In this document: positions 60,386 to 64,000 of the stretch, one piece after another
Position numbering within the stretch: position 1 is the stretch's first letter
Layout: every line of letters begins with the position of its first letter
Origin: Spirochaeta isovalerica
GTDB taxonomy: Bacteria > Spirochaetota > Spirochaetia > DSM-2461
Assembly: GCF_014207565.1 (NCBI RefSeq)
Contig: NZ_JACHGJ010000002.1
Span: 248,001 to 312,000, forward strand
Direction of reading: 5' to 3'
DNA: 64,000 nucleotides
The notes under the pieces: generated by a model
The model's input: the letters and a program-made list of their open reading frames with translations, nothing else
Databases searched by the model: none
Told to the model about the DNA's origin: nothing
Translations under genes and position numbers: made by a program

Positions 60386-61390
60386 ATGAAGAAACTGTTA
60401 ACTCTGGTTGTTTGTCTGGCAGCATTGTCAGGTGTTCTCTTTGCGGAAGGACAGGCGGAATATCCCGAAAGAGATATTACCAACATTCTGGTCTGGGGTG
60501 CCGGCGGCGGTACCGACACATGTAACCGCGTGGTTATGGCCGAAATGGCAAAGGAACTGGGAGTCAACATCAATGTGGTTAACAAACCCGGCGGCGTGGC
60601 CGGTTCGGTCGGAATGAGCGACGCATTCGCCAAAGCCTCCGACGGGTACACAATCTGCGGTCTTTCCGAATCCTGCGTGACCTCCGCTGTTATGGGCGGA
60701 TTCCCCGAAAGAATGAATGTATGGGATTTCTTTATCATCGGCGGGTCTCCCGATATCGTTTCCGTAACACCCGATGCCCCCTACGACACTATTGAAGACC
60801 TGATCGAAGCGGCAAAAGCCAACCCCGGATCTATCAGAGCCGGCGCCGGCGGAGCGGGATCCATTCACCACCTGAATCTTCTTGCACTGCAGGACGGAAC
60901 AGGCGCGGAGTTCAACTTTATCCCCTACGATGGTTCAGCACCTTCACAGAATGCTGCCATGACCGGTGAGATTACAGTTGTTGTTACTTCTGTTGCGGAA
61001 CAGGCTCAGCTTATCCGCGGTGGAAAACTGAAACCCCTCGGCGTTCTGGTGGAAGACAACTTCGACCTCGATGGAACAGCCATACCTTCTGCGCTTCAGG
61101 CTTATACTGACCTGAGAAACTTCCTGCCTATTTCCCAGGCTATCGGTTTCGCTATCAAGAAAGATGCTGATGAAGCCATCAAATCCAAACTGAGAAACGC
61201 TTTTACAGTTGCTATGAACTCACAGGCTGTACTCGATTTCGGAAAAGAGAACTTCTACATTCTCTCCGGTAAATACGGAGAGGAAGCCGGTAAGGTTTTC
61301 GATTCACTCGAATCCAACTTCGCCTGGACTCTCGATGCTCTGGGAGCGGCAAAGGTTAGCCCTGCTTCTCTGGGCATACCGAAAATGTAA
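60386..61390 (+). CDS. tctC: Tripartite tricarboxylate transporter substrate-binding protein
   Basis: A 334-aa periplasmic binding protein of the TctC/Bug family. A signal peptide (MKKLLTLVVCLAALSGVLFA) is followed by ITNILVWGAGGGTDTCNRVV, NVVNKPGGVAGSVGMSDAFA and IRAGAGGAGSIHHLNLLAL, the ligand-loop motifs of the family. It binds a carboxylate. With the isomerases and a transketolase the substrate may be a sugar acid. GAAGGAG precedes the ATG. The hairpin after its stop probably gives it higher expression than tctBA. Confidence 0.93.
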   Translation: MKKLLTLVVCLAALSGVLFAEGQAEYPERDITNILVWGAGGGTDTCNRVVMAEMAKELGVNINVVNKPGGVAGSVGMSDAFAKASDGYTICGLSESCVTSAVMGGFPERMNVWDFFIIGGSPDIVSVTPDAPYDTIEDLIEAAKANPGSIRAGAGGAGSIHHLNLLALQDGTGAEFNFIPYDGSAPSQNAAMTGEITVVVTSVAEQAQLIRGGKLKPLGVLVEDNFDLDGTAIPSALQAYTDLRNFLPISQAIGFAIKKDADEAIKSKLRNAFTVAMNSQAVLDFGKENFYILSGKYGEEAGKVFDSLESNFAWTLDALGAAKVSPASLGIPKM

Positions 61391-61398
61391 TATCCTAC

Positions 61399-61440
61399 GG
61401 GCGCTTCTCCATGACAGAGGCGCCCTTCATTCAATTTTTT
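61399..61440 (+). terminator. Attenuator-type hairpin between tctC and tctB
   Basis: GGGCGCTTCT (61399-61408) / AGAGGCGCCC (61416-61425) forms a 10-bp stem with one G-U pair, followed by TTCATTCAATTTTTT. Partial termination after the binding-protein gene is typical of such operons. Confidence 0.72.
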
Positions 61441-61454
61441 AAGGAATTCTTGAA

Positions 61455-62201
61455 ATGGAAGAAAAAAAACTTCGGCAGTATGATTTTATTACGGCGGTCG
61501 GATTGATTCTGTTCAGTGTCTGGGAATTGTCACAGGCTTTAAAAATGCCTATGAAAGAGTCCTACGGCGGTGTTCAGAGCGAATGGTATGTCTCTCCCGC
61601 CCTGTTGCCTATGATAATCGGCGGGGGCTTGATGCTGCTGGGGGCGATCCTTCTGGTCAATGCAATCAGAACCGGCGGAGCAGCTTCTTTTATCGAAGCT
61701 GTAAAAAACAGCGGAAAAATAAAGGTGACCGAACCGACAAGACGGGTTGTTACGGTCGTTTTCGCTTTTGTATCCTTCATCTATCTGATGATTCCTAATG
61801 TGGATTTCTTTCTGAGCATTTCCCTTTTTCTCTTTTACATCTCCACTTCCTTTTATCCGGAAAGAGATGATTTCAGAAAGAAGATGACCTTGCAGTTCAT
61901 CATTGGAATGGGTGTGCTTCTCATACTGATTACTACGGGACTGGACGATGTTCTCAAGGGAATTCTTTCCTATAACGTTGATATACTGGCTCTGCTGTTT
62001 CTCATCTATCTGAATATCTACAGCCGGATACAGGCCCGCAAAATGGATATAGCCCGGAAAACTATCAGACAGGTAACGCTGATCTCACTCATCGTTCCCC
62101 TTATTCTCTGTCCTCTTTTCCGCTATTTCCTTCTGGTTCCGCTACCTGTCGAGGGGGGGATCATCAAACTGATGAACCTCGTCTATTACGCCGTGCGCTA
62201 A
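61455..62201 (+). CDS. tctB: Tripartite tricarboxylate transporter small membrane subunit
   Basis: A 248-aa protein with about six membrane helices and low sequence identity typical of TctB, identified mainly by position between tctC and tctA and by the WYVSPALLPMIIGGGLMLLGAIL element. It is longer than usual (about 150-170 aa in many species) because of an extra hydrophobic C-terminal half (RQVTLISLIVPLILCPLF). TAAGGA lies upstream of the ATG. Confidence 0.85.
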   Translation: MEEKKLRQYDFITAVGLILFSVWELSQALKMPMKESYGGVQSEWYVSPALLPMIIGGGLMLLGAILLVNAIRTGGAASFIEAVKNSGKIKVTEPTRRVVTVVFAFVSFIYLMIPNVDFFLSISLFLFYISTSFYPERDDFRKKMTLQFIIGMGVLLILITTGLDDVLKGILSYNVDILALLFLIYLNIYSRIQARKMDIARKTIRQVTLISLIVPLILCPLFRYFLLVPLPVEGGIIKLMNLVYYAVR

Positions 62202-62217
62202 ATAATAGGAGAAAAAT

Positions 62218-63771
62218 ATGGGTTTTCTGGAACCTTTGCAGATATTTTTTATGAGCATAGTCGGATTGGTCGCCAATCCGGTTAACATACTGATCCTTTT
62301 CGGATCGGTTATTATGGGTATCATTTTCGGCGCGACGCCGGGACTGACTGCCACACTGGGAGTCGCTTTGCTGACGACTCTCACATACGGAATGGATGTT
62401 TCAACCGCCATGGTCGCCCTTATGGGAATTTATGTCGGCGGTGTCTACGGCGGAAGCTATACGGCCGTTCTTGTCAATATTCCCGGGACCGCCGCTTCGG
62501 CAGCTACGGCTCTCGACGGCTATCCCCTGGCACGGAAAGGGCAGGCTGGACGGGCTCTCGGTCTGACGACGACGGCATCGGCCATCGGTACGGTTATCGG
62601 TATGGTGTTCGTCGTCATGCTGTCTCCGGTTATCTCGGCCCTCGCCCTGGAATTCACATCCTTCGAGTTTTTCCTGCTGGCGCTATTCGGAATTGTCATC
62701 AGCGGAACCCTGACTAGTCAGGATCTGGTTTACAAAGGGTGGATCGCCGGTCTCATCGGACTTTTCCTGGCCACGATCGGCCGGGACAGCCTTCAGTTTT
62801 TTCCGCGCTACACCTTCGGAATGAGCGAACTGGAAGGGGGGCTCGATCTGGTTCCCGTCCTCATCGGAGCATTCGGTATCCCCCAGATCATGCAGACCAT
62901 CCGGGACAATTTTAAAATATCCGAGACGAGCGAGTTTAAAAAGATTCTGCCCGAGTGGAAAACCATCGGAAAAAATATTCCCACCATCCTCAGGTCATCC
63001 CTTATAGGAGTGGGTATTGGAGCGGTTCCCGGCATAGGTGAAGATATCGCCGGTTGGGTTTCCTATGGAACAGCCAAGAAAGCCAGCAAGCACCCCGAAG
63101 AATTCGGAAAAGGGGCCGTGGAAGCGGTCATTGCCACGGAAACGGCCAACAATTCCTGTATCGGCGGAGCCATGATTCCCCTGCTCAATCTGGGAATACC
63201 AGGCAGTCCTCCCGCGGCCATGCTCCTCGGCGCCTTCATGCTTCACGGCATACAGCCGGGACCGATGCTCAATATCGACAGACCGACTTTCGTTCTGGAG
63301 ATTACGGCCATCCTTCTTCTGGCGTCCATAGCCATGTGGGTGAGCGGAATTTTCCTGTCCAAACAGGTTGTTAAAGTACTCAAAGTTCCCACATCGCTGT
63401 TTATGCCTATCATTGCGGTACTGTGCGTCATCGGGTCCTACGCTCTGGGAATGAGGGTGTTCAACCTCTACCTTATGCTCCCCATCGGTATACTGGCTTA
63501 TTTCCTGTCGGAGATGAAATATCCCATCGCTCCCCTGATTATCGGAGTGATCCTGGGAGACATGTGCGACCAGAACCTGAGACGGGCCCTTATGGTTTCC
63601 CAGGGCAGCTTTATGCCTGTTTTCCAGAGACCGGTCTCTCTGGTTCTGATTCTGGTAATCGCCATTCTCATAGCCGGACAGATTCCTGCATTTCAGAGAT
63701 TTCAGGTCAGAGTGAAAGAAGGAGTTGTCTCGCTCTTTAAAAAAAAAGAGAAAAGCGCTGACAACGCATAA
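62218..63771 (+). CDS. tctA: Tripartite tricarboxylate transporter large membrane subunit
   Basis: A 517-aa protein with about twelve helices. TctA motifs are clear: GIIFGATPGLTATLGVALLTTLTYG, IYVGGVYGGSYTAVLVNIPGT, GAVPGIGEDIAGWVSYG, and NNSCIGGAMIPLLNLGIPGSP. It forms the sodium- or proton-coupled channel that works with the TctC binding protein. A charged C-terminal tail (LFKKKEKSADNA) is cytoplasmic. Spacing to tctB is 16 nt with AGGAG. Confidence 0.95.
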   Translation: MGFLEPLQIFFMSIVGLVANPVNILILFGSVIMGIIFGATPGLTATLGVALLTTLTYGMDVSTAMVALMGIYVGGVYGGSYTAVLVNIPGTAASAATALDGYPLARKGQAGRALGLTTTASAIGTVIGMVFVVMLSPVISALALEFTSFEFFLLALFGIVISGTLTSQDLVYKGWIAGLIGLFLATIGRDSLQFFPRYTFGMSELEGGLDLVPVLIGAFGIPQIMQTIRDNFKISETSEFKKILPEWKTIGKNIPTILRSSLIGVGIGAVPGIGEDIAGWVSYGTAKKASKHPEEFGKGAVEAVIATETANNSCIGGAMIPLLNLGIPGSPPAAMLLGAFMLHGIQPGPMLNIDRPTFVLEITAILLLASIAMWVSGIFLSKQVVKVLKVPTSLFMPIIAVLCVIGSYALGMRVFNLYLMLPIGILAYFLSEMKYPIAPLIIGVILGDMCDQNLRRALMVSQGSFMPVFQRPVSLVLILVIAILIAGQIPAFQRFQVRVKEGVVSLFKKKEKSADNA

Positions 63772-63799
63772 CTGAACAATCCTTTTACGGAGAAAAATT

Positions 63800-64000
63800 A
63801 TGAATAAGAATGACAAAGCAGTCATGTTGCGGGAAAAAGCCCGAGAACTGCGCAAAACTGCTCTTACTATGATACATACGGCCGGATCCGGCCATCCCGG
63901 AGGCTCCCTTTCGGCAGCCGATTTTATGGCGGCGCTCTACTTTGACGAACTGAATATCCGCCCCGAAGACCCGAAGTGGCCCGACAGAGACCGGTTTGTT
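63800..64000 (+). CDS. Transketolase N-terminal part (cut by the window end)
   Basis: The first 67 codons of a transketolase or a split transketolase N-terminal subunit. The thiamine-diphosphate domain begins with MIHTAGSGHPGGSLSAADF, where HPGG is the diagnostic motif. A short N-terminus (about 20 residues before the motif) favours the two-gene type common in anaerobes, but the end is outside the window. ACGGAGA lies before the ATG. It is in the same operon as the Tct genes. Confidence 0.88.
   Translation, partial: MNKNDKAVMLREKARELRKTALTMIHTAGSGHPGGSLSAADFMAALYFDELNIRPEDPKWPDRDRFV

Noticed and set aside
1-64000. tRNA or rRNA genes, insertion sequences, integrases, CRISPR repeats
   Set aside because: None was recognised. 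The AT-rich peptide block has no integrase, tRNA end or flanking direct repeat that I could see.

Overview
The window looks like a chromosomal segment of a free-living member of the Spirochaetota (inference). It combines moderate G+C, many lipoproteins with a relaxed '...SC' lipobox (positions 2933, 30852, 34281, 41625, 43843, 52953 and 55326), several 7TMR-DISM receptors, a sigma-54 promoter and aap-type ABC transport. No rRNA, tRNA, IS element or CRISPR array was recognised. Coding density is very high. Many neighbouring genes overlap by 4-50 nt, including convergent pairs.

Region 1 (1-8.9 kb) is mixed housekeeping: a chemotaxis receptor, a tandem GNAT acetyltransferase, an N-terminally truncated isochorismatase relic, a DUF885 lipoprotein, a membrane-bound LuxR regulator, a 53-aa zinc ribbon, a MATE exporter with a cysteine hydrolase, and an EamA exporter.

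Region 2 (8.9-31 kb) is a catabolic and selenium/molybdenum island. It has a LacI regulator with a PreA/DHOD-like flavoprotein, a nucleobase permease with an AllH-like (DUF2877) protein, and divergent from these a three-subunit molybdenum hydroxylase. The hydroxylase operon continues with FdrA/AllF-like and AllG-like (DUF1116) proteins, a cyclase-family hydrolase, an unrecognised protein, a thiolase-like protein lacking the usual Cys, and a DUF35 protein. Next comes the maturation set known from selenium-dependent molybdenum hydroxylases: an XdhC-YqeB fusion, an EF2568-type desulfurase, SelD, DUF3343 and YedF, with divergent moeA and MOSC genes. The likely logic is import of a heterocycle, selenium-dependent hydroxylation, ring opening and carbamoyl transfer. 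The substrate is unknown.

Region 3 (31-41 kb) has a thioredoxin-like lipoprotein, a CcdA-thioredoxin fusion and a radical SAM protein. It is followed by a sigma-54-driven aapJQMP amino-acid ABC operon with a structured internal spacer, and a receptor-type adenylate cyclase.

Region 4 (41-48.3 kb) is the most novel-looking locus. A CPBP protease, a CHASE2-like lipoprotein and a LuxR regulator precede a 73-aa double-glycine precursor peptide. A strong hairpin follows the peptide gene, then a two-lobed retropepsin-PDZ lipoprotein, a C39-peptidase ABC exporter and an HlyD adaptor. Its 5' part is very AT-rich, and composition returns to the window norm inside the exporter gene.

Region 5 (48.3-64 kb) has a 1053-aa TPR-GGDEF protein, a GH32 fructosidase, and a paralogous pair of 7TMR-DISM/receiver proteins with a degenerate HisKA, flanking a thioesterase. 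It ends with a sugar-acid-type catabolic operon: two GntR-FCD regulators, two TIM-barrel isomerases, TctCBA transport and the start of a transketolase. TTGTATACAA operators mark this operon. Across the window at least six genes have a -10 box ending exactly 7 nt before the start codon and no Shine-Dalgarno, which suggests common leaderless transcription.
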